The notes under the pieces are model-generated. The model did no database searches, was not told the origin of the DNA, and saw nothing but the letters and a program-made list of their open reading frames with translations. A program made the translations under genes and the position numbers. From contig CAWKDG010000012.1 in NCBI GenBank assembly GCA_963848355.1, positions 124,001 to 188,000 on the forward strand: a stretch of DNA of 64,000 nucleotides, read 5' to 3'. This DNA comes from CAWKDG01 sp963848355 (lineage in GTDB: Bacteria > Actinomycetota > Acidimicrobiia > Acidimicrobiales > UBA8190). Each line of letters opens with the position of its first letter. Positions within the stretch are counted from its first letter, which is position 1. Below, piece by piece: positions 43,890 to 52,159 of the stretch.

Positions 43890-44912
43890 ATGGTGAGCGA
43901 TCTCACCCTCAGCCGTCCGGACACCCACGTGGAGGGGCCGAACCCGGCGGCCGTCACCGTTCACCGACTGACCAAGCGCTACGGCGCCATGACGGCCGTC
44001 AAGGACGTTGACTTCTCCGTGGGTCAGGGCGAAGTCTTTGCCTTCCTCGGTCCGAATGGCGCAGGGAAGTCGACGACGATCAAGATGCTCTGCACTCTGG
44101 CTCATCCGACCGCGGGGCAAGCCACCGTGGCCGGATTCGATGTCGTCTCCAGGGCCAAAGCCGTCCGCCGGCACATCGGACTCGTCTTTCAGGAGCAGAC
44201 CCTCGACGATCAGTTGACGGCCGAAGAGAACCTACGATTCCACGCCGTCCTCTACGGCGTTCCCCACGCCCAGGTCGATTCCCGCATTGCCAGGGTATTG
44301 GACCTCGTGGCCCTGTCCGACCGACGAAAGGACCTCGTGTCGACGTATTCGGGGGGTATGGCCCGGCGGCTCGAGATCGCTCGCGGCATGCTCCACACCC
44401 CGAAGGTCCTCTTCCTCGACGAGCCCACTGTCGGTCTCGATCCCCAGACCCGGACCCTCATGTGGGAGGACGTCATGCGTCTGCGCGACGAGGAGGGCGT
44501 CACCATCTTCTTGACCACCCACTACATGGACGAGGCGGAATACGCCGATCGTATCGCCATCATCGACTACGGCTCGATCATCGCCCTCGACACCCCCGAT
44601 GCCTTGAAGGCCTCAGTCGGGGCCGACACCGTGGAGATCGAGACGGTCGACGACGAGGCGGCATTGGCCGCGTTGAAACGAGGGGGGTACACGGTCACGC
44701 GCTCGCAAACCGGCCTCACCGTGTTCGTGGCCGACGAGGAGGCCTCCGTGGGTCCCATCGTCACCGCTGTCGGAGTACCGGTCCGGACCGTGCGTGCCCA
44801 CCGTCCGACACTCGACGACGTGTTCCTCCACTTCACCGGACGTGAGATCCGGGAGCAGCACGGCCAGGCCCTCCCCATGTTCGCCCGCGCCCACGGCGCC
44901 CGGAGGAGTTGA
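43890..44912 (+). CDS. ABC transporter ATP-binding protein, DrrA/daunorubicin-resistance type
   Basis: 340 residues: Walker A FLGPNGAGKSTTIKML, Q-loop GLVFQEQTLDDQLTAEENLR, signature YSGGMARRLEIARGM, Walker B VLFLDEPTVGLDPQTR, H-loop FLTTHYMDEAEYADR. A C-terminal 90-residue extension (VEIETVDDEAALAALKRGGY) is typical of DrrA-type ATPases. It powers the permease at 44919, 6 nt downstream. Substrate is unknown; drugs or lipids are usual. First gene of a four-gene operon. Confidence 0.9.
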   Translation: MVSDLTLSRPDTHVEGPNPAAVTVHRLTKRYGAMTAVKDVDFSVGQGEVFAFLGPNGAGKSTTIKMLCTLAHPTAGQATVAGFDVVSRAKAVRRHIGLVFQEQTLDDQLTAEENLRFHAVLYGVPHAQVDSRIARVLDLVALSDRRKDLVSTYSGGMARRLEIARGMLHTPKVLFLDEPTVGLDPQTRTLMWEDVMRLRDEEGVTIFLTTHYMDEAEYADRIAIIDYGSIIALDTPDALKASVGADTVEIETVDDEAALAALKRGGYTVTRSQTGLTVFVADEEASVGPIVTAVGVPVRTVRAHRPTLDDVFLHFTGREIREQHGQALPMFARAHGARRS

Positions 44913-44918
44913 GGAACC

Positions 44919-45785
44919 ATGGCCCCTGTTGCCTCCGCCATACCGACCCGGAAGCAGACGATCACCGATACCCGGATCTCTGACGAGATCCGCGTGGTCG
45001 GCATGGTGTGGGAGCGAGAGCTCATCCGTTACGTCCGGACCCGGACGCGGATCGTGAGTGGTCTCGTCCAGCCTGTCCTGTTCCTCTTCGTGCTCGGCTA
45101 CGGCATGAGCGGCCTGGTGGGCACGACCCGGGGATTCAACTTCCGAGAGTTCATCTACCCGGGTGTAGTCGCCATGAGTGTGGTCATGACGGCCATGTTC
45201 TCCGCCATGTCGATCGTGTGGGACCGGGAGTTCGGCTTCCTGCGGGAGATGCTTGTCGCCCCCGTGAGCCGCACATCCCTGGTCCTGGGCAAGACGGCCG
45301 GCGGAGCCACGGTGGCGGCGGCCCAGGGCACGATCATGCTGGTACTGGCCCCGTTGGTCGGCATCCATCTGACCCCCCTCCTGGTGGCCGAAGTCATCGG
45401 TCTCGAGCTGTTGATGGCGGTGGCGATGACGACCTTCGGGGTCTTCGTGGCTAGTCGCATCCAGAAGATGGAGTCCTTTCAGGTCGTGATGCAGATGCTT
45501 CTCATGCCCATGCTGTTCCTGTCCGGCGCTCTTTTCCCACTCAACGCCCTTCCCGTCTGGCTGACCGTGATCACCCGCCTCAATCCCCTCACCTATGCCG
45601 TCGCTCCCCTTCGCCAGACCGTCCTCTCGGCTCAGAACATGTCGAAGGCGGCCCGGGCGCGCTTTCCGACCAACGTCACTCTCTTCGGCCACACCCTCCC
45701 TATCGAGGTCGAGTTGGCCCTCGTCGTCGTCTTTGCCCTGACCTTCTTCGTTCTGGCCTTCCGGGGCCTTTCCCGCACCGAGTAG
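44919..45785 (+). CDS. ABC-2 type permease
   Basis: 288 residues with six hydrophobic segments. It includes RIVSGLVQPVLFLFVLGYGM, FIYPGVVAMSVVMTAMFSAM, the conserved EFGFLREMLVAPVSRTSLVL coupling region and NPLTYAVAPLR. This is the DrrB-like partner of the ATPase at 43890. It forms the export channel in the cytoplasmic membrane. The next gene starts 9 nt later. Confidence 0.88.
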   Translation: MAPVASAIPTRKQTITDTRISDEIRVVGMVWERELIRYVRTRTRIVSGLVQPVLFLFVLGYGMSGLVGTTRGFNFREFIYPGVVAMSVVMTAMFSAMSIVWDREFGFLREMLVAPVSRTSLVLGKTAGGATVAAAQGTIMLVLAPLVGIHLTPLLVAEVIGLELLMAVAMTTFGVFVASRIQKMESFQVVMQMLLMPMLFLSGALFPLNALPVWLTVITRLNPLTYAVAPLRQTVLSAQNMSKAARARFPTNVTLFGHTLPIEVELALVVVFALTFFVLAFRGLSRTE

Positions 45786-45794
45786 GCATATTCG

Positions 45795-46814
45795 ATGACC
45801 GACCGGAACAGCACGTGTCCAACGGTGACCACGACGGCCTCAGCAGCCCGTCCGGGCCTCATTAGGCCCTATCTCCGCAGCGAGGCGGACGATGGCGAGG
45901 CGGCGCTACGTTTCGACGACGTCGTACGCCGCTACGGGGAACATGTCGCTCTCGACCACCTGAGCTTCCACGTCGCCCGGGGCGAGACGGTTGCCCTCCT
46001 CGGGCCCAATGGGGCAGGAAAATCCACCACCATCTCGCTCTTCCTCGGCCTCCTTCGTCCTGATGCCGGTACCGTGCGGGTGCTCGGAACGACCCCTCGC
46101 CAAGCGGTGGCCGACGGGCGGGTGGGGGCGATGCTGCAGACGGGCTCGGGCAGCGGACTGCCGCCCGGTGTCCGTGTGGCGACCGCCCTGCACATGGTGC
46201 GGCAGCTCTACCGCCGGCCGGCGTCTTTCGACCTCACCGTGGAGCGAGCCGGGATCGGCGCCCTCCTCAGCCGCCCCACCCACCGTCTGTCGGGTGGTCA
46301 GGCACAGCGGGTGCGCTTCGCCCTGGCCATCGCCGGGGATCCCGAGCTTGTGTTCCTCGATGAGCCGACGGCGGCCATGGACGTCGAGAGTCGACGTTCG
46401 TTCTGGCGCATGATGCGCCAATTCGGCCAAGAGGGCCGCACCATCGTCTTCGCCACCCATCACATGCAGGAAGCGGACGAGATCGCCGACCGGGTGGTCG
46501 TCATCAACCACGGACAGGTGGTGGCCAATGGCCCGGGAGCAACGCTCAAGGCGGCCGTCGCCGTCCGGCAGCTGCGCTTCGTGACCGGTCTCCCCGACGG
46601 GGACCTCCTCGACAGCCTCGAGGGCGTCACCGATGTCGTCGTTCGGGGCACCGGTGTCGCCCTCAACTCACTCGACGCCGACGCCACCATCAGAGCCCTC
46701 GTACACAGCGGCGTCGCCTTCCGCGACCTGGAGGTGACAGGGGCAGGCCTCGAGGATGCGTTCGTGGCCCTCACCGGATGCGACGACGCCCCCGATGGCG
46801 GGTGGACACCGTGA
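45795..46814 (+). CDS. ABC transporter ATP-binding protein, second pair
   Basis: 339 residues: Walker A LLGPNGAGKSTTISLFLGLL, signature RLSGGQAQRVRFALAIAG, Walker B LVFLDEPTAAMDVESRR, H-loop FATHHMQEADEIADRVVV. The first 40 residues are an unstructured extension. The C-terminal regulatory part is shorter than in the first ATPase. The stop overlaps the next start as GTGA. Confidence 0.9.
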   Translation: MTDRNSTCPTVTTTASAARPGLIRPYLRSEADDGEAALRFDDVVRRYGEHVALDHLSFHVARGETVALLGPNGAGKSTTISLFLGLLRPDAGTVRVLGTTPRQAVADGRVGAMLQTGSGSGLPPGVRVATALHMVRQLYRRPASFDLTVERAGIGALLSRPTHRLSGGQAQRVRFALAIAGDPELVFLDEPTAAMDVESRRSFWRMMRQFGQEGRTIVFATHHMQEADEIADRVVVINHGQVVANGPGATLKAAVAVRQLRFVTGLPDGDLLDSLEGVTDVVVRGTGVALNSLDADATIRALVHSGVAFRDLEVTGAGLEDAFVALTGCDDAPDGGWTP

Positions 46815-47563
46815 GGGGGCTCTGGGCCTTCGGTCGCTTCGAGGTGTCCCGATTGCTCGGCAGTTGGAAGTTCCTGGCCATCACCGTCGGATTCCCGGTG
46901 ATCTTCTACATGCTCTTTCTCCGCAACGAGAAGGCCGGAACGATCGTCGACGGCGCCGTCCCTTGGCGCATCTACCTCATGGTGTCCATGTGTTCGTTCG
47001 GAGCCCTGGTCTCCGCTCTCAACGCCGGAGGCAGCCGACTCTCCACCGAGCGGGCCACGGGTTGGGCTCGCCAGCTGAGGGTCACCCCTATTCCGGCTTG
47101 GTCGTACGTCACGACCAAGGTGGCCGCCAGCATGCTGGTGGTCCTTCCCGTGGTGGTCCTGGTCGAGCTGGTGGGCATGGCCTTCGGCGGGGTCCACCTC
47201 GGCCCCCTGAGTTGGTTCGAGCTCACCGGATTGCTCTGGGTGACGGCGCTGCCATTTGCCATCCTCGGAATATTCGTCGGCTTCATGGTCAACGCCGACA
47301 CGGCGTACCCGGTCGTCACCGCCCTCATGTTCGTTCTCGGCTACTTCGGGGGACTCTTCAACCCCGTGAGCCATATGCCCCACGTGCTGCAGACGACGGC
47401 CCGCTTTCTTCCGAGCTTCCACCAGACGTCGATCGGGCTGGCTCTCCTCGACGGCCGAGGCTTCGGGATAGGGGACACCCTGGTCCTGGTGACCTACACC
47501 GTCGTCCTCGGTGGCGCCATCGTGTGGAAGCACCGGGTCGAGGAGGCCCGGGGTCTCGCCTGA
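46811..47563 (+). CDS. ABC-2 type permease, second pair
   Basis: 250 residues with six hydrophobic segments: FLAITVGFPVIFYMLFLRNE, RIYLMVSMCSFGALVSALNA, RQLRVTPIPAWSYVTTKVAA, PFAILGIFVGFMVNADTAYP, LGYFGGLFNPVSHMPHVLQT. The GTG at 46811 overlaps the ATPase stop and was preferred to upstream starts. Two complete ATPase-permease pairs in one operon could form two exporters or one heterotetramer. Confidence 0.87.
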   Translation: MRGLWAFGRFEVSRLLGSWKFLAITVGFPVIFYMLFLRNEKAGTIVDGAVPWRIYLMVSMCSFGALVSALNAGGSRLSTERATGWARQLRVTPIPAWSYVTTKVAASMLVVLPVVVLVELVGMAFGGVHLGPLSWFELTGLLWVTALPFAILGIFVGFMVNADTAYPVVTALMFVLGYFGGLFNPVSHMPHVLQTTARFLPSFHQTSIGLALLDGRGFGIGDTLVLVTYTVVLGGAIVWKHRVEEARGLA

Positions 47564-47654
47564 GGGTGGACTCGCAGGAGAAATGAACCTTGTTGTCGAC
47601 GAATCACGATAGACGCCCGGTTCGGTACCGGATGTGATCCGCCAACCCGGAGCG

Positions 47655-47670
47655 AGCCTCCCCGGAGGCT
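47655..47670 (+). terminator. Possible terminator hairpin after the ABC operon
   Basis: AGCCTC, CCCG loop, GAGGCT, followed by GTGGTTCTTCTG. It sits 90 nt after the last ABC stop and before the next box at 47702. The stem is short. Confidence 0.35.
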
Positions 47671-47701
47671 GTGGTTCTTCTGTCCGCCAGTCCTCACATT
47701 C

Positions 47702-47717
47702 GAGTCCTTCGGCTCTA
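47702..47717 (+). promoter_or_regulatory. DosR-like box ahead of site-2 protease gene
   Basis: GAGTCCTTCGGCTCTA, three mismatches from consensus, 80 nt before the ATG at 47798 (41 nt before the GTG at 47759). Confidence 0.5.
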
Positions 47718-47797
47718 GTGCTCGAGAGCCTGTCCCTGGATGCTGGAGGAGACACCACGTGGAGCGTGGGGGAAGCGAACCAGGCGAGGACAAGACC

Positions 47798-48949
47798 ATG
47801 AACGAGAACATCCGACTGGGAAGGATCGCGGGCGTCCCGATCGGCATCAATTGGAGCATCGTTGTCATCTTTTGGCTCCTGACCTGGGAGTTAGCTGTCC
47901 TCGTCCTGCCCGGCGACCATCCGCACCAACCAACGGCGATCTATTGGATCGCTGGGATCGCCACGACGATCCTCTTCTTCGTCTCCCTGCTCGCTCATGA
48001 GGTATCTCATGCCGTCGTGGCCAAGCACAACGGGATCGGGGTCCGGCGGATCACCCTCTGGCTGTTCGGAGGGGTGTCCGAGCTCGAGAGCGAGGCCCTT
48101 ACGCCAGGGGCTGACTTCCGCATCGCCGTGGTCGGACCGATCACCAGCTTCGTGCTCGCCGCCGTCTACGGCGGCGCCGGTCTTCTCCTCCACCGGTCCG
48201 GCGGGGAGGCCGGGGTGGTCCTCGGAGCCCTCGGGTGGCTGGCGTGGATCAACCTTCTTCTCGGCGGGTTCAACCTGATCCCCGCCGCACCCCTCGACGG
48301 TGGTCGAGTGCTGCGAGCCGCGTTGTGGCAGCGCAGTGGCGACCGGGTTCGTGCCGCCACCACGGCAGCGCGTTCGGGCCAGGTGTTCGGATACGTCCTG
48401 ATCGCTCTGGGAGTCTTCGAGTTCCTGGCGGTGGGCCTCATCGGTCTTTGGTTCGTCTTCCTGGGGTGGTTCCTCTTGGCCGCAGCCGGCGGTGAGGAGA
48501 GCGCCGCCGTCATGCAGGCCTCCCTGGCCAACGTCCACATCCGCGACGTCATGACCCCGAACCCAATCACCTTCGCCTCGTCGATGACGGTGGCCGATCT
48601 TCTCGACAACGAGCTTCACCGCTACCGGTTCAGCTCCTATCCGCTCGTCAGCCCGACCGGAGGACTTCAGGGTCTGACCACCTTGAACCGGATCCGCCAC
48701 GTCCCGGTCGGCGCCCGCCAGACAACTCGGTTGATCGATATCGCTTGCCCACTGGATCACGTATCCCAGGGAACACCCGGAGAGTCGATCCCCGGCCTCC
48801 TCCAGCGCATGCACTCGTCACCCGACGGCCGCGCCTTCGTGCTGGACGACACCGGGCGACTGGTGGGCATCGTCTCGCCAAGCGACATCGCCCGTTTCGT
48901 GCAGCTCTCCATGCTGAGGGCCCAAGGGCGCACCTCCCAGAGGCACTAG
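47798..48949 (+). CDS. Site-2 (M50) metalloprotease with C-terminal CBS domains, Rv2625c-like
   Basis: 383 residues. An N-terminal membrane part with the zinc motif LLAHEVSHAVVAKH (HExxH) is followed by NLIPAAPLDGGRVLRAALWQ, the third zinc ligand motif. Two CBS motifs follow (VHIRDVMTPNPITFASSMTV, FVLDDTGRLVGIVSPSDIAR). Mycobacterial Rv2625c (Rip3), a DosR-regulon gene, has the same layout. Such proteases cut transmembrane anchors, for example of anti-sigma factors, with CBS domains sensing nucleotides. The ATG at 47798 was chosen by family similarity; a GTG at 47759 has a better GGAGGAG site and cannot be excluded. Confidence 0.88.
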   Translation: MNENIRLGRIAGVPIGINWSIVVIFWLLTWELAVLVLPGDHPHQPTAIYWIAGIATTILFFVSLLAHEVSHAVVAKHNGIGVRRITLWLFGGVSELESEALTPGADFRIAVVGPITSFVLAAVYGGAGLLLHRSGGEAGVVLGALGWLAWINLLLGGFNLIPAAPLDGGRVLRAALWQRSGDRVRAATTAARSGQVFGYVLIALGVFEFLAVGLIGLWFVFLGWFLLAAAGGEESAAVMQASLANVHIRDVMTPNPITFASSMTVADLLDNELHRYRFSSYPLVSPTGGLQGLTTLNRIRHVPVGARQTTRLIDIACPLDHVSQGTPGESIPGLLQRMHSSPDGRAFVLDDTGRLVGIVSPSDIARFVQLSMLRAQGRTSQRH

Positions 48950-49338
48950 CGCGACTGGGGGCACGGTCGGCTGTCAACGGGTCGACTCCCGTCGCGGCCC
49001 GAACCGACGATCCGAGACTCCCACGGTGAGGAGCGCTCCCCAGGGTCTCGGTGTTAGCATGCCTTTGTCTACGCCCTCCTTCTCAAGCCCTGGGCCACGA
49101 TCGCCATGGCCGGCGCAGGTGACCAACGGCCCTGGTGGCATCGAGACAATCCGTGAAAGATGGACCTCATGGAAGGATCGACAAGGGGCGGCTACCCCTC
49201 GGCCAGGTCGAAGCCGGGTAGCGAGCCCCATCTTCGCGGACCTACCTCTTGCTCGGTGCGGCCATCGGTTTTGTGTGGGTCCGATGGTCAGGCTGAGAGC
49301 AGACACCGCGATGACGGCATGGGTGCCGAGGCGAACGC
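48950..49338. other. Intergenic region with DosR-like box and a broken small frame
   Basis: 389 nt. It holds a box at 49120-49135. A GTG frame at 49153-49296 is interrupted by TAG at 49219; its second half encodes a hydrophobic segment (YLLLGAAIGFVWVRWSG). No intact gene was found. Confidence 0.4.
49120..49135 (+). promoter_or_regulatory. DosR-like box upstream of MacB/LolD-type ABC genes
   Basis: GTGACCAACGGCCCTG, a good match but 203 nt before the next intact start (49339), farther than any other box in the window. Confidence 0.5.
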
Positions 49339-50457
49339 GTGAGTTTCCTCTTTCTCATCACCCGCAACGTCTGGTCCAAGAAGGCCCGTTCGATCGGCCT
49401 GACGTTCGCCGTCGCCTTCGCTGTCATGACCGTCGTCACATTGGGCGTGACGAGCAGCGGCCTCGAGCAGTCGGCCGCCGCCATCATCTCCGTCGGAAAA
49501 GCCGACTTCACCGTGGTCCAAAAAGGCGTCTCGGACACCTTGGGGAGCACGATCGACACCCAGGAACTGGCCCGCCTCCAACACACGCCGGGTGTGGCCA
49601 GTGCCATCGGCGTGCTCGTCGAGATCCAGCACATCAATGCCAGCAATCCCGTCTTCATCGAAATAGGGATCAACCCCAGCGACTTCGCCGGCTTCGGTGT
49701 CAAGGTGGTGGCTGGGAGCGCGTACTCCCCCACGGGGACTCACCAGGTCATGCTCGGTTGGCGAGCCGCGGCCAACCTGGGATTGCACGTCGGCAGCCGG
49801 TTCCAGGCCAACGGCACGTGGAACACGGTGACGGGCATCTATTCGACCGGGAACGCCTTTGGCGATGCCGGAGCGATGTTTCCTCTTCCGGCCATCCAGG
49901 GATACAACAGGGTCCCGGGAATCGTCACCCTGGCCTTCGTCAAGGTGAATCCGGGAGCGTCAGTCGCCGCCGTCATCCGACGCGTCGGCCTCGCCCAGCC
50001 CGAGCTGACCACCATCCGCACCGCTTCCCAATTCGGGAGGGCGGACCGGGATCTTGTCTATCTCCAAGCCGCGGTGAACGGCAGCACGGTTCTCGCCATC
50101 CTGATCGGCGCCGTCATCGTCGGCAACACCATGCTCCTGTCTCTCTTCGAACGGACCCATGAGTTCGGGCTCATGCGGGCCGTCGGGTGGACACGTCGTC
50201 GGATGGTGGCTCTTCTGTTGGGTGAGAGCCTGCTGCTGGCCTTGATCGGTGCCGTGCTCGGTGTGGCACTTTCGTTCGCCGTGGCCGCGGCACTCGCCCA
50301 TCTCCCCGCCCTCAAAGGAGTGCTGCATCCCAATTTCACCAGTTCCGTCTTCTGGAGAGCTCTGTACACGGCACTCGGCATGACTCTCATCGGCGCTCTG
50401 TACCCGACGGTACGAGCCGCCGTTCTCTCACCGCTCAAGGCCCTCAGCTATGAGTGA
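49339..50457 (+). CDS. FtsX/MacB-family ABC permease
   Basis: 372 residues. The first helix is SIGLTFAVAFAVMTVVTLGV, a periplasmic MacB-like domain runs from about 60 to 240, and three C-terminal helices follow (VLAILIGAVIVGNTMLLSLF, LLLGESLLLALIGAVLGVAL, YTALGMTLIGALYPTVRA). ERTHEFGLMRAVGWTRRRMV is the coupling-helix signature of the family. These permeases drive mechanotransmission or lipoprotein and peptide extrusion. The stop overlaps the ATPase start as GTGA. Start codon is GTG at 49339. Confidence 0.87.
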   Translation: MSFLFLITRNVWSKKARSIGLTFAVAFAVMTVVTLGVTSSGLEQSAAAIISVGKADFTVVQKGVSDTLGSTIDTQELARLQHTPGVASAIGVLVEIQHINASNPVFIEIGINPSDFAGFGVKVVAGSAYSPTGTHQVMLGWRAAANLGLHVGSRFQANGTWNTVTGIYSTGNAFGDAGAMFPLPAIQGYNRVPGIVTLAFVKVNPGASVAAVIRRVGLAQPELTTIRTASQFGRADRDLVYLQAAVNGSTVLAILIGAVIVGNTMLLSLFERTHEFGLMRAVGWTRRRMVALLLGESLLLALIGAVLGVALSFAVAAALAHLPALKGVLHPNFTSSVFWRALYTALGMTLIGALYPTVRAAVLSPLKALSYE

Positions 50458-51140
50458 CAGCGCCGACAACCCAGCTCGCCATCGATGTGACGGGATTGAC
50501 CCGGATCTTCCCTGGTCATGTCACAGCCCTGGCTGGGCTCGACCTCGACGTGCGCTACGGAGAGATGGTCGCCATCACCGGCCCGTCGGGTTGCGGAAAA
50601 TCGACACTGCTCAACATTCTGTCCGCCATCGACTCCCCCACCTCGGGATCGGTCGTCGTGGCCGGCCATGATCTGGCTCACCTCCACGACCTGAGCGACT
50701 ACCGCCGCCACGAGGTGGGCCTCGTCTTTCAGCTCCACAACCTCCTGCCCCAGCTCTCGGCCCTCGCCAACGTCGAGCTGCCGATGTTCGGCAGCCACTG
50801 GTCCGCTCACCAGCGGAAAGCCAGGGCCCACGAGCTCCTGGCCGAGGTCGATCTGAGCGGCTGCGAACATCGACTTCCGACCGAGCTGTCGGGCGGCGAA
50901 CGACAGAGGGTGGCGATCGCCCGGGCCCTGGCCAACGACCCCAAGATCCTTCTGGCCGACGAGCCCACCGGCAGCCTCGATTCGGCCTCAACGACGCGAT
51001 TTCTCGATCTCCTCGGACGGCTCGAGAGTGGAGGCATGACCATTGTCTTGGTGACGCACGCTCCCGACGTCGCCGCCCACGCCCACCGCATCGTCGAGAT
51101 GCGCGATGGAAAGGTTGTCAAAGAGAGCGTGTCGCCATGA
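50454..51140 (+). CDS. LolD/MacB-type ABC ATP-binding protein
   Basis: 228 residues: Walker A ITGPSGCGKSTLLNILSAID, Q-loop GLVFQLHNLLPQLSALANVE, signature LSGGERQRVAIARALANDPK, Walker B ILLADEPTGSLDSAS, and VLVTHAPDVAAHAHRIVEMR. It pairs with the permease just upstream. The GTG at 50454 was chosen for the 4-nt overlap with the permease stop. Confidence 0.9.
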   Translation: MTAPTTQLAIDVTGLTRIFPGHVTALAGLDLDVRYGEMVAITGPSGCGKSTLLNILSAIDSPTSGSVVVAGHDLAHLHDLSDYRRHEVGLVFQLHNLLPQLSALANVELPMFGSHWSAHQRKARAHELLAEVDLSGCEHRLPTELSGGERQRVAIARALANDPKILLADEPTGSLDSASTTRFLDLLGRLESGGMTIVLVTHAPDVAAHAHRIVEMRDGKVVKESVSP

Positions 51141-51208
51141 CGAGTGGAACATCCGATTCCGCTTTGATGGAAAGCACCCGAACACCTGCGTTACCACCAC
51201 GCCGACAG

Positions 51209-51236
51209 CGTCGTATCGGAACCTCACGATACGACG
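51209..51236 (+). terminator. Perfect 10-bp inverted repeat after the ABC gene
   Basis: CGTCGTATCG and CGATACGACG flank an 8-nt loop. It lies between the ATPase stop (51140) and the PRC-barrel start (51295). No U tract follows, so it could be a terminator, an RNA processing site or a protein-binding site. Confidence 0.4.
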
Positions 51237-51294
51237 GCACTGGTGCTTTCGAGTATGAGCACCCTAGGGTTCGAGGACACGAGAGGAGGGTGGC

Positions 51295-51939
51295 ATGACG
51301 GAAACGACAACCTTCACCATCGGAGCCGAGGTGAGTTGCACGGACGGCATCTGTGGCGATGTGATTCGTGTCGTCGTTGACCCCATTGCTCGGACAGTGA
51401 CTCATCTCGTGGTTGAACCGAAGCACCGCATCGCGCTCGGTCGACTTGTCCCTCTCACGTTGATCGACTCGGCGACGGGCGAGCTCCGCCTCCGTTGCAC
51501 GCTTGCGCAATTCGAGAAGCTCGATTGGGCCGAGGAGACGCAGTTCTTGTTGGGGAATGGCGGCTACCCGGGTTATAGCCCCGGTCAGGTACTCACATGG
51601 CCGTACTACAGCCTGGGCGGAGGTGGAGGCCTCGCCATGGGGAACATACCGCAGCCCGTCATCATCGCCAAGGTCCCCCTGGGAGAGGTAGCCGTCCGTC
51701 GCGGCGAACGGGTCCATGCCACGGATGGACCGATTGGGCGAGTCCAAGGGTTGGTCGTCGACCCTGACGATCACCACGTCACCCACGTGTTGCTCGAAGA
51801 GGGGCATCTCTGGGGACGCAAGGAGGTGGCGATTCCCATCAACGCCGTGACCGAGGTGGACAACGGCATTCGGCTCAATATCTCCAAGCAGGAGGTGGAG
51901 GACCTCCCGTCCGTCGACGTCGGCCACCCGAACGATTAG
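51295..51939 (+). CDS. Tandem PRC-barrel-like protein
   Basis: 214 residues. Residues 8-75 (IGAEVSCTDGICGDVIRVVV, THLVVEPKHRIALGRLVPLT) and 125-205 (VRRGERVHATDGPIGRVQGL, HVTHVLLEEGHLWGRKEVAI) are two similar beta-barrel halves joined by a Gly/Tyr-rich linker. No enzyme motif is visible. GAGAGGAGGG lies 5 nt before the ATG. Function unknown; a second PRC protein is at 33193. Confidence 0.75.
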   Translation: MTETTTFTIGAEVSCTDGICGDVIRVVVDPIARTVTHLVVEPKHRIALGRLVPLTLIDSATGELRLRCTLAQFEKLDWAEETQFLLGNGGYPGYSPGQVLTWPYYSLGGGGGLAMGNIPQPVIIAKVPLGEVAVRRGERVHATDGPIGRVQGLVVDPDDHHVTHVLLEEGHLWGRKEVAIPINAVTEVDNGIRLNISKQEVEDLPSVDVGHPND

Positions 51940-52072
51940 AAAGATGTTCGGCGGCACTACGCACGTGACAGTCAGACGCAAGCCGGTGTCCGACCCCGGA
52001 CCCGCCTGGAACCCGCACACGTTGGGCACGGGCCACAGAAATGCGTTTCGCTGATCGAGGACTCGAATCTTG

Positions 52073-52088
52073 GGGTCTTTCGGCCCTA
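52073..52088 (+). promoter_or_regulatory. DosR-like box ahead of the c-di-GMP gene
   Basis: GGGTCTTTCGGCCCTA, 71 nt before the ATG at 52160. Confidence 0.68.
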
Positions 52089-52159
52089 TAGCTCTGAAAC
52101 GGCCAAGCCGATGGGGTAGGAGGAGAGGAGGGCTCGATCTTGCAGGTCGGGGTCCGCGC

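Noticed and set aside
51265..51280. TAGGGTTCGAGGACAC before the second PRC-barrel gene
   Set aside because: Both outer half-sites look right, but it is only 14 nt from the ATG and overlaps the ribosome-binding region, and the centre does not match.
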